A DNA stretch of 63,710 bases from positions 1 through 63,710 of the forward strand of contig VGCJ01000005.1 of NCBI GenBank assembly GCA_016870035.1. The letters are read 5' to 3'. The position numbers and the translations under genes are program-made. This DNA comes from Alphaproteobacteria bacterium. Lineage in GTDB: Bacteria; Pseudomonadota; Alphaproteobacteria; Rhizobiales; Beijerinckiaceae. The notes below the pieces were generated by a model, which did not search any database, was not told the DNA's origin, and saw nothing but the letters and a program-made list of their open reading frames with translations. This document shows, piece by piece, positions 1 to 8,074 of the stretch; within the stretch, counting starts at the first letter, position 1, and each line of letters begins with the position of its first letter.

Positions 1-1
1 T

Positions 2-238
2 CTTGCCTGTGGGACACCGGTCGCAACTTTCCCGACTGCGGGTGTCGTCCCATCAATTCTTGAAGCTCAAGTGGGCGTTGCGCATCAAGATCTTCGAAAA
101 GCTGCAATTACTGCGCTCTCGATTAAGCGCGAGTCTTGCCGAAATTTTGCACTGCTCTATTCGCATGCGGCGGCCACGCAGCAATTTATCGATAATGTAA
201 GCCGCGCAATTAGACCACGCCTGTCCCAAGCGGCCTGA
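2..238 (+). CDS. Glycosyltransferase family 4-type protein, C-terminal fragment (cut by the window edge)
   Basis: Reading from base 2 gives 78 open codons ending in TGA at 236-238, with no start because the gene begins outside the window. The fragment opens with ACGTPVATFPTAG, the acceptor-side signature of GT-B glycosyltransferases (usually A-x-GTPV), and continues with a short helical tail (DLRKAAITAL, then CRNFALLYSHAA). From memory this tail resembles the Hyphomicrobiales glycosyltransferases found beside PlcP-like metallophosphoesterases and lipid acyltransferases, the Agt type that makes glycolipids during phosphate stress. The next gene is indeed an acyltransferase with a Pho box. The family call is well supported. 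The Agt role is inference, because the catalytic N-terminal part is not visible. Confidence 0.72.
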   Translation, partial: LACGTPVATFPTAGVVPSILEAQVGVAHQDLRKAAITALSIKRESCRNFALLYSHAAATQQFIDNVSRAIRPRLSQAA

Positions 239-258
239 CCTGTAGAGCGCATTTTCTA

Positions 259-276
259 CCGTCATCATCCTGTCAT
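259..276 (+). promoter_or_regulatory. Candidate Pho box (PhoB site) upstream of the acyltransferase gene
   Basis: Two 7-mers, CCGTCAT (259-265) and CTGTCAT (270-276), are separated by 4 bases, which gives the 11-bp repeat spacing of a Pho box. The second half matches the consensus CTGTCAT perfectly and the first has one mismatch. A degenerate third half-site, ATCATGT, follows after another 4 bases (281-287). The box ends 23 bases before the ATG at 300, so a PhoB-activated transcript would start close to that ATG and could be nearly leaderless. PhoB itself is encoded at 60603-61310. Confidence 0.55.
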
Positions 277-299
277 GAAAATCATGTGACAGTTTTATT

Positions 300-1193
300 A
301 TGGAACACACTCGCTTTTCTTATTCAGAGCTCACGCAACCCCTTCTGCAACAAATTACGATTCGCGCGGACGAAAAAATAAACGGCCAACCCGAATTGAA
401 ACGGCTTTATGAATTGAACCAAATAAATCCGTTTCAAGGCGAAAGTTTCTGGCAAGCGGCGGTGCGTTTACTCGACTTAAAGATTCCACTCGACGATCAT
501 GAATTAAATGCCGTGCCAAAGACAGGGCCCTTGGTTGTTGTCGCTAACCATCCCTATGGCGTGCTCGATGGAATTACGATTTGCTGGTTGATGGAGAAAA
601 TTCGTAAAGATTTTCTTGTTCTCACACATGCCGCTTTGTTGCGTGGCCCAGAAGTCAGGCCCTCTCTCTTGCCTGTTGACTTTTCTGGCACCGCTGAAGC
701 GACCGCTGCCAATCTTGAGATACGCAAAAAGGCCCGCACGCATCTTGATCAAGGTGGCTCGATTGTTGTCTTTCCCGCGGGCGCGATTTCGACATCACCG
801 GATCGGCTCGGTCAAAAGCCAGCGACGGATTGGCCGTGGCAACCCTTTACCGCGCAACTCATTCAGCGTTCGCGCGCACATGTGGTGCCGGTTTATTTTC
901 ACGGGCAAAATAGCCGCCTCTTCCAAATGGCGAGCCATATCAGCTCTACATTGCGCCTCGCTTTGATTTTCAAAGAAGTACGCGACCGTATGGGCTCCAT
1001 ACTTGACATCTCGATTGGCGTGCCTCTATCGCCTGATTTCATTGTAAGCTTTACGGATCGAAGCGCGCTCACGGAATTCTTACGTCAAAGAACTTACGCG
1101 CTTGGGTCGGCTACAAAACACGGGCCCACCCCGATGTCGTGGTCAAATACGACCTCTTGGCCTGAACTTGAATCCGCGCCTGCGACCCCGTGA
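300..1193 (+). CDS. Lysophospholipid acyltransferase family protein (PlsC/OlsA-like)
   Basis: The 297-residue protein carries the acyltransferase block I motif NHPYGVLD at residues 83-90 (catalytic His, then Asp after five residues, as in the hemolysin/OlsA-type branch rather than the HX4D of classic PlsC). FPAG at 158-161 corresponds to the FPEG block that contacts the glycerol phosphate. No clear transmembrane segment is visible, so it is probably a peripheral membrane enzyme. It would transfer an acyl chain from acyl-ACP to a lyso-lipid. Given the Pho box and the OlsB-type gene at 52466, O-acylation of lyso-ornithine lipid is an attractive but unproven role. The ATG at 300 has no good ribosome site and no nearby in-frame ATG follows. 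A terminator overlaps its stop codon. Confidence 0.82.
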   Translation: MEHTRFSYSELTQPLLQQITIRADEKINGQPELKRLYELNQINPFQGESFWQAAVRLLDLKIPLDDHELNAVPKTGPLVVVANHPYGVLDGITICWLMEKIRKDFLVLTHAALLRGPEVRPSLLPVDFSGTAEATAANLEIRKKARTHLDQGGSIVVFPAGAISTSPDRLGQKPATDWPWQPFTAQLIQRSRAHVVPVYFHGQNSRLFQMASHISSTLRLALIFKEVRDRMGSILDISIGVPLSPDFIVSFTDRSALTEFLRQRTYALGSATKHGPTPMSWSNTTSWPELESAPATP

Positions 1194-1212
1194 TTATAGT
1201 CGGGGGTTTTTT
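1184..1212 (+). terminator. Intrinsic terminator overlapping the acyltransferase stop codon
   Basis: ACCCCG (1185-1190) pairs with CGGGGG (1201-1206) around a 10-base loop that contains the TGA stop, followed by TTTTTT. The stem is short but GC-rich and the T-tract is good, so it should separate this transcript from the downstream histone-deacetylase-family gene. Confidence 0.6.
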
Positions 1213-1275
1213 ATTGCTGATGATCGGCGCGGCAATTAAGCCTTTGCAGAAAGACACACCGCGCTTTAGGAGTTG

Positions 1276-1291
1276 AGTTGTATACACAACT
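1276..1291. promoter_or_regulatory. Short inverted repeat upstream of the histone-deacetylase-family gene
   Basis: AGTTGT and ACAACT flank ATAC (AGTTGTATACACAACT), a 16-bp dyad about 20-40 bases upstream of the start codon. It could be an operator. No regulator gene is adjacent, and a dyad this short may occur by chance. Confidence 0.25.
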
Positions 1292-1311
1292 GTCCGTGAG
1301 AGCGTTGTCTT

Positions 1312-2343
1312 TTGGTGTCGCCCCTTCTTGTCAGCCATCCGGTTTTTCACACGCCGCGCCACACGGGGCGTCATCCTCTTGCCATTCGCCGCGTCGGCGC
1401 GTTGATTGATGTTCTCCACGCATTGAATTGGTTGCCGCCCGAACAATATCTCGAAGGTGAAGCTGCAACGCGCGAGGCGATGCTGGCTTTTCATGATACG
1501 GCCTATCTCGATGCGCTCATCCATGCGAATGAGCCTGATTGCGATCAAACTTTGTTGCGTGAAAAATTCAAAATCGGCACGCTTGATAATCCGATCTATA
1601 CTGGTCTATTCGAACGAACATCGTTACTTGTCGGCTGCGCTACGCTTGCTGCTGATCTCGCGCTTCAAAAACGCACCGTATTTTTTGCAGCGGGCGGAAC
1701 GCATCATGGACGCCCTGATCGCGCAAGCGGCTTTTGTTTTACCAATGATCCTGTTTTTGCGATCAAGCATTGGTTGATCAAAGGCCTTGAGCGCGTGGCC
1801 TATCTTGATTTCGATGCGCATCATGGTGACGGCGTTGAAGATGAATTTATGGATGATCCGCGCGTTCTCACCATTTCAATTCACGAGCAGAAGCGCTGGC
1901 CCAATAGCGGCACAAACTCAACCGAAACCGCGCTCAATTTTCCGGTTCAAAAAGGATTTGATGATCAGGAACTTTCAATGCTCCTGCGCACGAAGATTCA
2001 TCCGGCGCTTGATCGATTCAAACCCGAAGCCGTGTTGGTGATGAGTGGAGCGGACGCTTTGCAAGATGATCCGCTTTGCGGCTTGGCGCTCTCAATTCCG
2101 TCGCTTCGTAACGCGATCCTTTCGGTCATTGATCATGCGCAGATCCGTATGATTGTCGGCGGCGGTGGGTATAATCCGTGGAACGCTTTGCGGCTTTGGG
2201 CTTCGCTTTGGGCGGCCCTCAATGTGTTTCCGATCCCCCATCCGCTTCCCGATGAGGTGCGCGCCATTCTCGAAGGGCTCGAGGCCTCCCGCATTCCGAA
2301 ACACCGCATTCGTCCAGAATGGCTCGAGAGGCTTGACGGCTAG
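1312..2343 (+). CDS. Histone deacetylase / acetylpolyamine amidohydrolase family protein
   Basis: The 343-residue, single-domain protein has the arginase/deacetylase-fold active site of class II-like bacterial HDAC-family proteins: THHG (130-133), FCFTND (141-146), and DFDAHHGDG (166-174), whose Asp and His residues bind zinc, plus ISIHE soon after. Expected chemistry is zinc-dependent hydrolysis of an acetamide; the natural substrate (acetylpolyamine, acetoin-related or other) cannot be read from sequence. The frame opens at a TTG (1312) immediately followed by a GTG (1315); neither has a strong ribosome site, so the start is uncertain by a codon. The PfkB kinase gene follows after 24 bases and is probably cotranscribed. 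Confidence 0.85.
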   Translation: MVSPLLVSHPVFHTPRHTGRHPLAIRRVGALIDVLHALNWLPPEQYLEGEAATREAMLAFHDTAYLDALIHANEPDCDQTLLREKFKIGTLDNPIYTGLFERTSLLVGCATLAADLALQKRTVFFAAGGTHHGRPDRASGFCFTNDPVFAIKHWLIKGLERVAYLDFDAHHGDGVEDEFMDDPRVLTISIHEQKRWPNSGTNSTETALNFPVQKGFDDQELSMLLRTKIHPALDRFKPEAVLVMSGADALQDDPLCGLALSIPSLRNAILSVIDHAQIRMIVGGGGYNPWNALRLWASLWAALNVFPIPHPLPDEVRAILEGLEASRIPKHRIRPEWLERLDG

Positions 2344-2367
2344 AGCTGCGCCCGAGACAGATAAACC

Positions 2368-3273
2368 ATGAGCCAACACAAGTTCGACATCATCGTTTGC
2401 GGCAGCCTCCATCTCGACATCATGGTCGATGCACCGCATCTCCCACGCGTCGATGAAACAGCGGTCGGGACAAAATGGGCTTATAAATGCGGCGGCAAAG
2501 GCGGCAATCAGGCGGTTATGAGCGCTAAGCTCGGCGCGCGCACCGCAATGATTGGGCGTGTGGGACAGGATGATTTTGGCACCAGGCTTATCGCCCATCT
2601 CGATCGCGCCGGTGTTGATCGTCGCGAAGTGGGCACCGATCTGGCCGCGGGTTCCGGCATGAGCGTAGCGATTGTGGAAAAGACCGGCGACTATGGCGCG
2701 GTCATCGTTTCGGGTTCAAATCTCGCCATTAACCCGCAAGATGCGGGCGCGGCCTTCACCCGCCTTGGCGGCGCACCGATTCTGATCCTACAAAATGAGG
2801 TGCCTGAGGCGGTGAATATTGCGGTTGCGCGAGAAGCGAAAGGGACCGGCACACGGGTAATCCTTAACGCCGCGCCCGCCTGCGTTTTATCCCAAGAACT
2901 TATTGAATTTATTGATATTTTAGTCGTAAACCGGGTCGAGGCGGCGATGCTTTCGGGTCGCCCCGTCGAAACGCCAGAAGACGCGATGGGTGCTTTAAGT
3001 GCGCTCGGACACGCCCATCGCGATGTGATCGTGACTTTGGGGGCTAGCGGCCTTGTTGTTGGCGCGCTCGGGGCTACGCCACACTTCATCCCAGCAACAC
3101 CCGTAAAGGTCATTTCAACACATGGCGCAGGCGATTGTTTTGTCGGCGCGCTTGGTCTTGCTTTAGCGCATGGAGCGGCAATTGAAGCCGCCGCCGCTCA
3201 GGCAAGCCGTATTGCGGCACGCTTTGTTTCCCTCTCGGAAGACGCCTGTGGAACCGTTACGCAGATTCTCTAA
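2368..3273 (+). CDS. PfkB-family (ribokinase-like) carbohydrate kinase
   Basis: This 301-residue kinase has the N-terminal sugar-binding signature GGKGGNQA (42-49) and the C-terminal catalytic/ATP signature GAGD (253-256), with Asp as the general base. It should phosphorylate a sugar or nucleoside at a primary hydroxyl. It follows the HDAC-family gene by 24 bases and precedes a sugar ABC transporter. A second PfkB kinase of the same cluster lies at 10460-11392 on the other strand; the two are clearly different paralogues (GGKGGNQA here, GGKGSNQA there), so they probably act on different intermediates. Exact substrate unknown. Confidence 0.85.
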   Translation: MSQHKFDIIVCGSLHLDIMVDAPHLPRVDETAVGTKWAYKCGGKGGNQAVMSAKLGARTAMIGRVGQDDFGTRLIAHLDRAGVDRREVGTDLAAGSGMSVAIVEKTGDYGAVIVSGSNLAINPQDAGAAFTRLGGAPILILQNEVPEAVNIAVAREAKGTGTRVILNAAPACVLSQELIEFIDILVVNRVEAAMLSGRPVETPEDAMGALSALGHAHRDVIVTLGASGLVVGALGATPHFIPATPVKVISTHGAGDCFVGALGLALAHGAAIEAAAAQASRIAARFVSLSEDACGTVTQIL

Positions 3274-3340
3274 GTTCTGGCGCATATCGTGACCTGATCA
3301 AAATGTTCCCTATCAGCGCAAAAATCGTAATTCAATGCCA

Positions 3341-3369
3341 TTGACAGCAGACCCAGGTACGATAGTTTT
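3341..3369 (+). promoter_or_regulatory. Possible sigma-70-like promoter of the sugar ABC transporter operon
   Basis: A perfect TTGACA (3341-3346) is followed, after 16 bases, by a weak TAGTTT -10 candidate (3363-3368). It lies 50-80 bases before the binding-protein ATG at 3421, which is preceded by a good ribosome site (GGGGAGA). The poor -10 suggests activator dependence or chance. Confidence 0.3.
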
Positions 3370-3420
3370 ATCGGTCGGCGTGCAAAAAAGTGCGTCAAGT
3401 GAAAAATGGGGAGAATGTAA

Positions 3421-5079
3421 ATGAAGGTCGATCTATACAACGATATCGTCAATAGAAAGACGGACCGACGCAGTCTTTTAAAAGGCGCAGCCGGCGTCGC
3501 AGCGCTGAGTGCGACAGGCGGGCTGGGAGCGATGACTGTTCCCGCGCAGGCTGCGAGCAGTCTGCGAGCCGATATTTTGAAAATTCCGGGTGTTGGCAAA
3601 GGATCGCCGCAGGATGCTGATTGGCAGAAGGTTGGTGAGATGTGCCTTGGCGCGACTAAGCAAATCGTCAAGCAAGGTGAATTTAAAGGTGTTGAGTTAT
3701 CTTTCATGGGTCTCAACAACCAAAACCTTCACAATGTTCTTTTCCGCGGCTTTTTAAAGCCATGGGAAGCCTACACCGGCGCTAAGATCAACTGGATTGA
3801 CCTTGCTCAAGCCGATTACAATCCACGTCTGCAGCAATCAATTGCGACAGGCACCGTTGATTTCGATATTGTGGAAATGGGCGCGCCATTTGAAGGTGAT
3901 GTGTGTGGCAAAGGCCTCGCCTCTGTGATGCCGGATTGGGTCAAAAAATCAATCGAGATGGATGACTATGTCGGCTACCTCAAGGCGCCAGTTGGCACAT
4001 GGGAAGGCAAGACCTATCGCATCTCGATCGACGGCGACTGCCACAACTTCAACTATCGCACTGACGTCTTCGCCGATGCCGAACTCGCGAAAGCATGGAA
4101 GGCTGCTGGCAAGACGGGGGAATGGGGTCCACCGAAAACTTGGCAACAGGTAAATGAAATCACGAAATTCTTGAAGGGTAAGAAATTTAAAGGTCAGGAT
4201 GTTTATGGCTATCTTGATCCAACTAAGGGCTGGGGTGGTTTCGCGTTCTACTACCTTGGTACACGCGCATCTGCATATGCCAAGCACCCTAATGACAAAG
4301 CATGGTTGTTTGACATCGATACAATGAAGCCGCGTGTCAATAATCCAGCTTGGGTCCGCGCAATTCAGGACGTTGTTGATTGCTTGCCTTTTGAACCTGC
4401 TGACCAGCTCAATGCCGATCCGGGCACAACCGCGTTCCAGCAATTCCTCGCTGGCACAGGCTCAATGCTCGCTTGGTGGGGTGATGTCGGCTCGATGGCA
4501 AAAACATCTGATTCGTCTGTCGTGGGTGATGTTATAGGCTTTTCAATCATTCCAGGGTCGGATGACGTGTACAATTCAAAAACCGGCAAGTTTGAAGTGC
4601 TGCCCTCAGGTCCTAACTTTGCACCTAACATGGCTTATATCGGCTGGGGCATTTACGTCATGGCACGTGTCGATGCAGACTCGAAGAAGCAGAAGGCTGC
4701 GTGGTCAGCAGCAGCGCATCTCGGTGGCAAGGACATCTCGCTCTGGTGCTCGGCCTATCCATCAGGCTTCCAACCCTATCGCAACTCGCACTTCAATGTC
4801 GATGAGTGGGTGGGCGCTGGTTATGACAAGGCGTACATCTCGTCCTATCTGAAGTCAGAAGCAGATAGCTACAATCACCCGAACGCAGCGATTGAGCCGC
4901 GTATCCCGGGTATCTTCCAATATTACAGCGTTGCGGAAGATGAACTCGCCAAGATCTACGCCGGCAAGGTAGCTGTGCAAGCAGGCGCAGATGCGATCGC
5001 AGCAGCTTGGGAAAAGATCACAGATCAAATTGGTCGCGAAAAGCAGATCAAGCTTTATAAAGCTTCGCTTGGCGTCTAG
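3421..5079 (+). CDS. Sugar ABC transporter substrate-binding protein (family 1), Tat-type signal
   Basis: The 552-residue protein begins with a twin-arginine export signal: DRRSLLKG at residues 15-22, a hydrophobic stretch, and a likely AQA cleavage site near residue 45. The mature part has the layout of cluster-B extracellular solute-binding proteins (MalE/UgpB-like) and is at the long end of that family. Export folded through Tat fits a periplasmic binding protein that feeds the permeases that follow. The ligand is not predictable. A perfect 14-bp-arm hairpin follows the gene before the permeases, the usual arrangement for keeping binding-protein mRNA in excess. Confidence 0.88.
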   Translation: MKVDLYNDIVNRKTDRRSLLKGAAGVAALSATGGLGAMTVPAQAASSLRADILKIPGVGKGSPQDADWQKVGEMCLGATKQIVKQGEFKGVELSFMGLNNQNLHNVLFRGFLKPWEAYTGAKINWIDLAQADYNPRLQQSIATGTVDFDIVEMGAPFEGDVCGKGLASVMPDWVKKSIEMDDYVGYLKAPVGTWEGKTYRISIDGDCHNFNYRTDVFADAELAKAWKAAGKTGEWGPPKTWQQVNEITKFLKGKKFKGQDVYGYLDPTKGWGGFAFYYLGTRASAYAKHPNDKAWLFDIDTMKPRVNNPAWVRAIQDVVDCLPFEPADQLNADPGTTAFQQFLAGTGSMLAWWGDVGSMAKTSDSSVVGDVIGFSIIPGSDDVYNSKTGKFEVLPSGPNFAPNMAYIGWGIYVMARVDADSKKQKAAWSAAAHLGGKDISLWCSAYPSGFQPYRNSHFNVDEWVGAGYDKAYISSYLKSEADSYNHPNAAIEPRIPGIFQYYSVAEDELAKIYAGKVAVQAGADAIAAAWEKITDQIGREKQIKLYKASLGV

Positions 5080-5119
5080 TTAGCTTTGATTTGTTTGTAG
5101 CCAAAAAGAATCTCGTAAT

Positions 5120-5149
5120 GGCTGGCGATGTTTAAAAACATCGCCAGCC
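5120..5149 (+). other. Strong intercistronic hairpin between binding-protein and permease genes
   Basis: GGCTGGCGATGTTT (5120-5133) and its exact complement (5136-5149) are separated only by AA. There is no T-tract after it, so it is unlikely to be a simple terminator. It is better explained as an mRNA-stabilising or processing hairpin, as known between malE and malF of enteric bacteria. It is the only notable element in the 127-base gap. Confidence 0.6.
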
Positions 5150-5206
5150 TATCAAGCGTGTTAATTCATATCTCCGGCCGAACGGGCCAGCCATTCAGAA
5201 TAGGCC

Positions 5207-6310
5207 ATGACCCAATCGTCTTTCGCTTTACCTTCTTTGTCGGCATCAGACTCACGCCATATGCTTGGCCGAGGCCTTGTGATCATTGCAAGTATTGCAT
5301 TTGGCGTTGTTTTTATATTGCAATCCCTCAGCGCTGCGGGCGTTTTTGATCTCGGTTTTGAAAATTGGCGTCCCTCACTGTACGCTTATACACTATGGGC
5401 AATCGCGTTTGGAATTGGGCAAGTTCTGACTCGTGATGAAGCAGGCTACAAAGCACTCTTTCTTTTACCGGCACTTCTTTTTACCGTTGCAATGGTGATT
5501 TTCCCGACCTTGTTCGGGCTCTATATTGCTTTCACCGATTGGAACTTGAGTGCGTTTGAAGGGCAGAAATTCAACGGACTTGATAATCTGCGCACGCTCA
5601 TTGCGGACCCCTATTTCTGGAACGCGCTGCACAATATGATGTTCTATGTTGTGAGCGTATTGGGCCAATATGTTTTGGCCTTTGGATTAGCGCTTCTATT
5701 AAACGCCGATATTCGCGCACGACGTTTTTTCCGTATCGCATTTCTGCTGCCGTTTATGCTTTCGCCTGTGGCCGTGAGCTGGATGATCGGTAAATCGCTG
5801 ATGGAATTTCGCTACGGTCCGCTTGCCACACTGATGCGCCACATCGGCTGGGAAAATCCAGCTTTCTTCACTGATCCATGGACCGCGCGATTCTGGATTA
5901 TGGCGCTTGATGCATGGGTCTGGATTCCGTTTATGATCATTTTGTTGCTTGCCGGTTTGCAAGCGATGCCCAAAGACATCCAAGAAGCGGCCCGTGTTGA
6001 TGGTGCAACAGGATGGCGCGCATTTTGGAACATCACTTTTCCATTGATGTTACCAGTAAGTATAACGACGATCGTTTTACGTATTGTATTCCAATTAAAA
6101 CTTGCCGACATTGTCATCAACACCACATCAGGCGGCCCCGGAGGCGCAACAGACACGGTGTCGAGTTTTATTTTCCGTGAATATCGTGATCGATCGAATG
6201 TCGGCTACGGTACGATGATTGCGGAAGTCTATCTGATCATCATCATCATCTTCATCACACTTCTCCTGAAATTCGTCGGTAAATTCATGCGTCGAGAGGC
6301 TCAATCATGA
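5207..6310 (+). CDS. Sugar ABC transporter permease, MalF/UgpA type
   Basis: This 367-residue inner-membrane protein has about eight hydrophobic segments and the cytoplasmic EAA loop (IQEAARVDGATGWRAFW...) that contacts the ATPase. Two extra N-terminal membrane segments make it longer than the usual 290-310 residues, as in MalF-type subunits. It begins 127 bases after the binding-protein gene and overlaps the next permease by 4 bases (ATGA), so the pair is translationally coupled and should form the heterodimeric channel. The ATPase is not in this operon; the MalK/UgpC-type gene on the opposite strand at 9215-10312 is the obvious partner. Confidence 0.88.
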   Translation: MTQSSFALPSLSASDSRHMLGRGLVIIASIAFGVVFILQSLSAAGVFDLGFENWRPSLYAYTLWAIAFGIGQVLTRDEAGYKALFLLPALLFTVAMVIFPTLFGLYIAFTDWNLSAFEGQKFNGLDNLRTLIADPYFWNALHNMMFYVVSVLGQYVLAFGLALLLNADIRARRFFRIAFLLPFMLSPVAVSWMIGKSLMEFRYGPLATLMRHIGWENPAFFTDPWTARFWIMALDAWVWIPFMIILLLAGLQAMPKDIQEAARVDGATGWRAFWNITFPLMLPVSITTIVLRIVFQLKLADIVINTTSGGPGGATDTVSSFIFREYRDRSNVGYGTMIAEVYLIIIIIFITLLLKFVGKFMRREAQS

Positions 6311-7221
6311 GTGTATGGATGACAACAATTCAAATACGGCCTTGGACGTGGAGTCGAACCACAGTAAAGATATTAACTTATGCCGCCCTGATCACATGGG
6401 CTTTCATCTGTCTGTTTCCGATTTATTGGACTTTCACAACGTCTTTCAAAACGGCAGTAAATGTCACGCAAGGTCATATAATTCCCTTCACGGTGCAATT
6501 TCCGGGTGATTGGAAAGGATTGCGTTCTTTGGGCTTATCTCCTGACACTATTTTTGCAATCTCGACCGTGCGTGACGAGTTCATGCGACGATTTTTAAAT
6601 AGCGCCATCGCGTCAATTTGTGCGTCATGTCTTGCAATTTTGATTGGCGCGCCTGCTGCTTATGGTCTTGCGCGATTTCCTTATAAATTTGGTCCTATGC
6701 GCAATAAAGATATTTCATTCTTCTTCTTGTCGCAGCTTTTGTTACCCCCCGTCGCTCTTGCTATGCCGTTTCTTGTTCTTTACAAACAATTGTCAATGCT
6801 CGATAATATGATTGGGTTGATTCTTGTTTACACATTGATGGTGTTACCCATTGTGATCTGGATCACGCGAGATCAATTTGAAACGATACCGATTGAATTA
6901 GAGCAGGCCGCTCTTGTTGATGGTTGTACAGTATGGAGTACTTTTTTTCGTATTGTTCTCCCAATAGCTTTACCAGGCTTGGTGGCTGCTTTCATTCTCT
7001 CCTTTGTATTGTGTTGGAATGAATATTTTTTTGCTGCACTTCTAACCGGTATTGACGCGCGGACCTTACCGGTGATGGTTGCGAGTCAAACTGGCTCACA
7101 AGGTATTAGCTGGTGGTCGATGGCAGCGCTCTCTTCTGCAGCAATTTTGCCTCTGGTTCTGGTAGGCATTTTCTTTGAACGCTATATCGTCAAAGGCCTT
7201 ACAGCCGGCGCTGTGAAGTGA
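6307..7221 (+). CDS. Sugar ABC transporter permease, MalG/UgpE type
   Basis: A 304-residue membrane protein with six predicted segments and an EAA-type loop (IELEQAALVDGCTVWSTFF). It is the second half of the permease heterodimer and starts inside the stop of the preceding gene (ATGA overlap). Codon use here is visibly richer in A/T at third positions than in flanking genes, which may only reflect membrane-protein composition. The BtpA/SgcQ gene follows after 22 bases in the same direction. Confidence 0.88.
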   Translation: MSVWMTTIQIRPWTWSRTTVKILTYAALITWAFICLFPIYWTFTTSFKTAVNVTQGHIIPFTVQFPGDWKGLRSLGLSPDTIFAISTVRDEFMRRFLNSAIASICASCLAILIGAPAAYGLARFPYKFGPMRNKDISFFFLSQLLLPPVALAMPFLVLYKQLSMLDNMIGLILVYTLMVLPIVIWITRDQFETIPIELEQAALVDGCTVWSTFFRIVLPIALPGLVAAFILSFVLCWNEYFFAALLTGIDARTLPVMVASQTGSQGISWWSMAALSSAAILPLVLVGIFFERYIVKGLTAGAVK

Positions 7222-7243
7222 TTAAATTTAATACCAAGAGTTA

Positions 7244-8074
7244 ATGATAATGGCTGACAAATTCCGTAAAGTATTCGGCAACACAAAGCCTGTAATCGCG
7301 ATGGTCCATCTAAGCGCTCTTCCGGGGTCGCCGCTCTATGATGCCGAGGGTGGTCTGGAGCGTTTGATTGCTGACGCGCGCAAGGATCTCACGGCGCTTC
7401 AAAATGCGGGCGTTGATGCCGTGATGTTCGGCAATGAAAATGATCGACCTTACGAATTCAAAGTCGATACCGCTTCAACCGCGACGATGGCTTTCATCAT
7501 TGGTCGTCTGAAATCCGAGATAATCGTGCCCTTCGGTGTGAATGTACTGTGGGATCCGATGAGCACCGTCGCGCTAGCGGCGGCAACAGGCGCAGCTTTT
7601 GTGCGTGAGATTTTTACCGGCACTTATGCATCTGATATGGGGCCGTGGACTCCGGATGCGGGAGCAGCGATGCGCTATCGTGATCGGCTTCACCGCAAAG
7701 ACCTCGCGATGCTTTACAATGTATCTGCAGAATTTGCAGATTCGCTTGATCGGCGCAGCCTGCCGGATCGCGCACGCAGTGCAGTGTTCTCAAGCATCCC
7801 TGATGCGATTCTTGTTTCAGGCGCGATCACAGGCGAAGCGGCAGCGATGTCTGATCTTGAAGCGGTCAAAAAGGCTTTGCCGGAGACACCGGTTCTCGCC
7901 AACACAGGCGTGAAGCACGCAACCGTCGCTGATGTGTTGCGTGTGGCTGACGGCTGCATCGTCGGCTCATCATTGAAAGTCGATGGCCACACATGGAATG
8001 CGGTGGATCCTGCGCGTGCTAAAGATTTCATGGATCGCGCCCGCGCCGCGCGCAAAGGCTATTCTTATGGCTAA
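7244..8074 (+). CDS. BtpA/SgcQ family TIM-barrel protein
   Basis: The 276-residue protein starts with the family hallmark KPVIAMVHLSALPGSPLYD and keeps the conserved central segments (GVDAVMFGNENDRPY, VPFGVNVLWDP, AFVREIFTGTYASDMG) and the C-terminal TGVKHATVADVLRVADG, the phosphate-binding side of an alpha/beta barrel. Family members sit in sugar-utilisation operons (E. coli SgcQ) or, in cyanobacteria, affect photosystem I; the enzymatic reaction is not established to my knowledge. Two ATGs, 7244 and 7250, are possible, with AAGAG at 7235-7239 placed better for the second. The M42 hydrolase gene overlaps its last codons, so the two are coupled, as sgcQ and sgcX-like genes often are. Confidence 0.85.
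   Translation: MIMADKFRKVFGNTKPVIAMVHLSALPGSPLYDAEGGLERLIADARKDLTALQNAGVDAVMFGNENDRPYEFKVDTASTATMAFIIGRLKSEIIVPFGVNVLWDPMSTVALAAATGAAFVREIFTGTYASDMGPWTPDAGAAMRYRDRLHRKDLAMLYNVSAEFADSLDRRSLPDRARSAVFSSIPDAILVSGAITGEAAAMSDLEAVKKALPETPVLANTGVKHATVADVLRVADGCIVGSSLKVDGHTWNAVDPARAKDFMDRARAARKGYSYG

Noticed and set aside
7983-8066. An N-terminal extension of the M42 protein starting at 7983.
   Set aside because: It would be read out of frame across the conserved end of the BtpA gene and has no similarity to M42 proteins; the ATG at 8067 fits.
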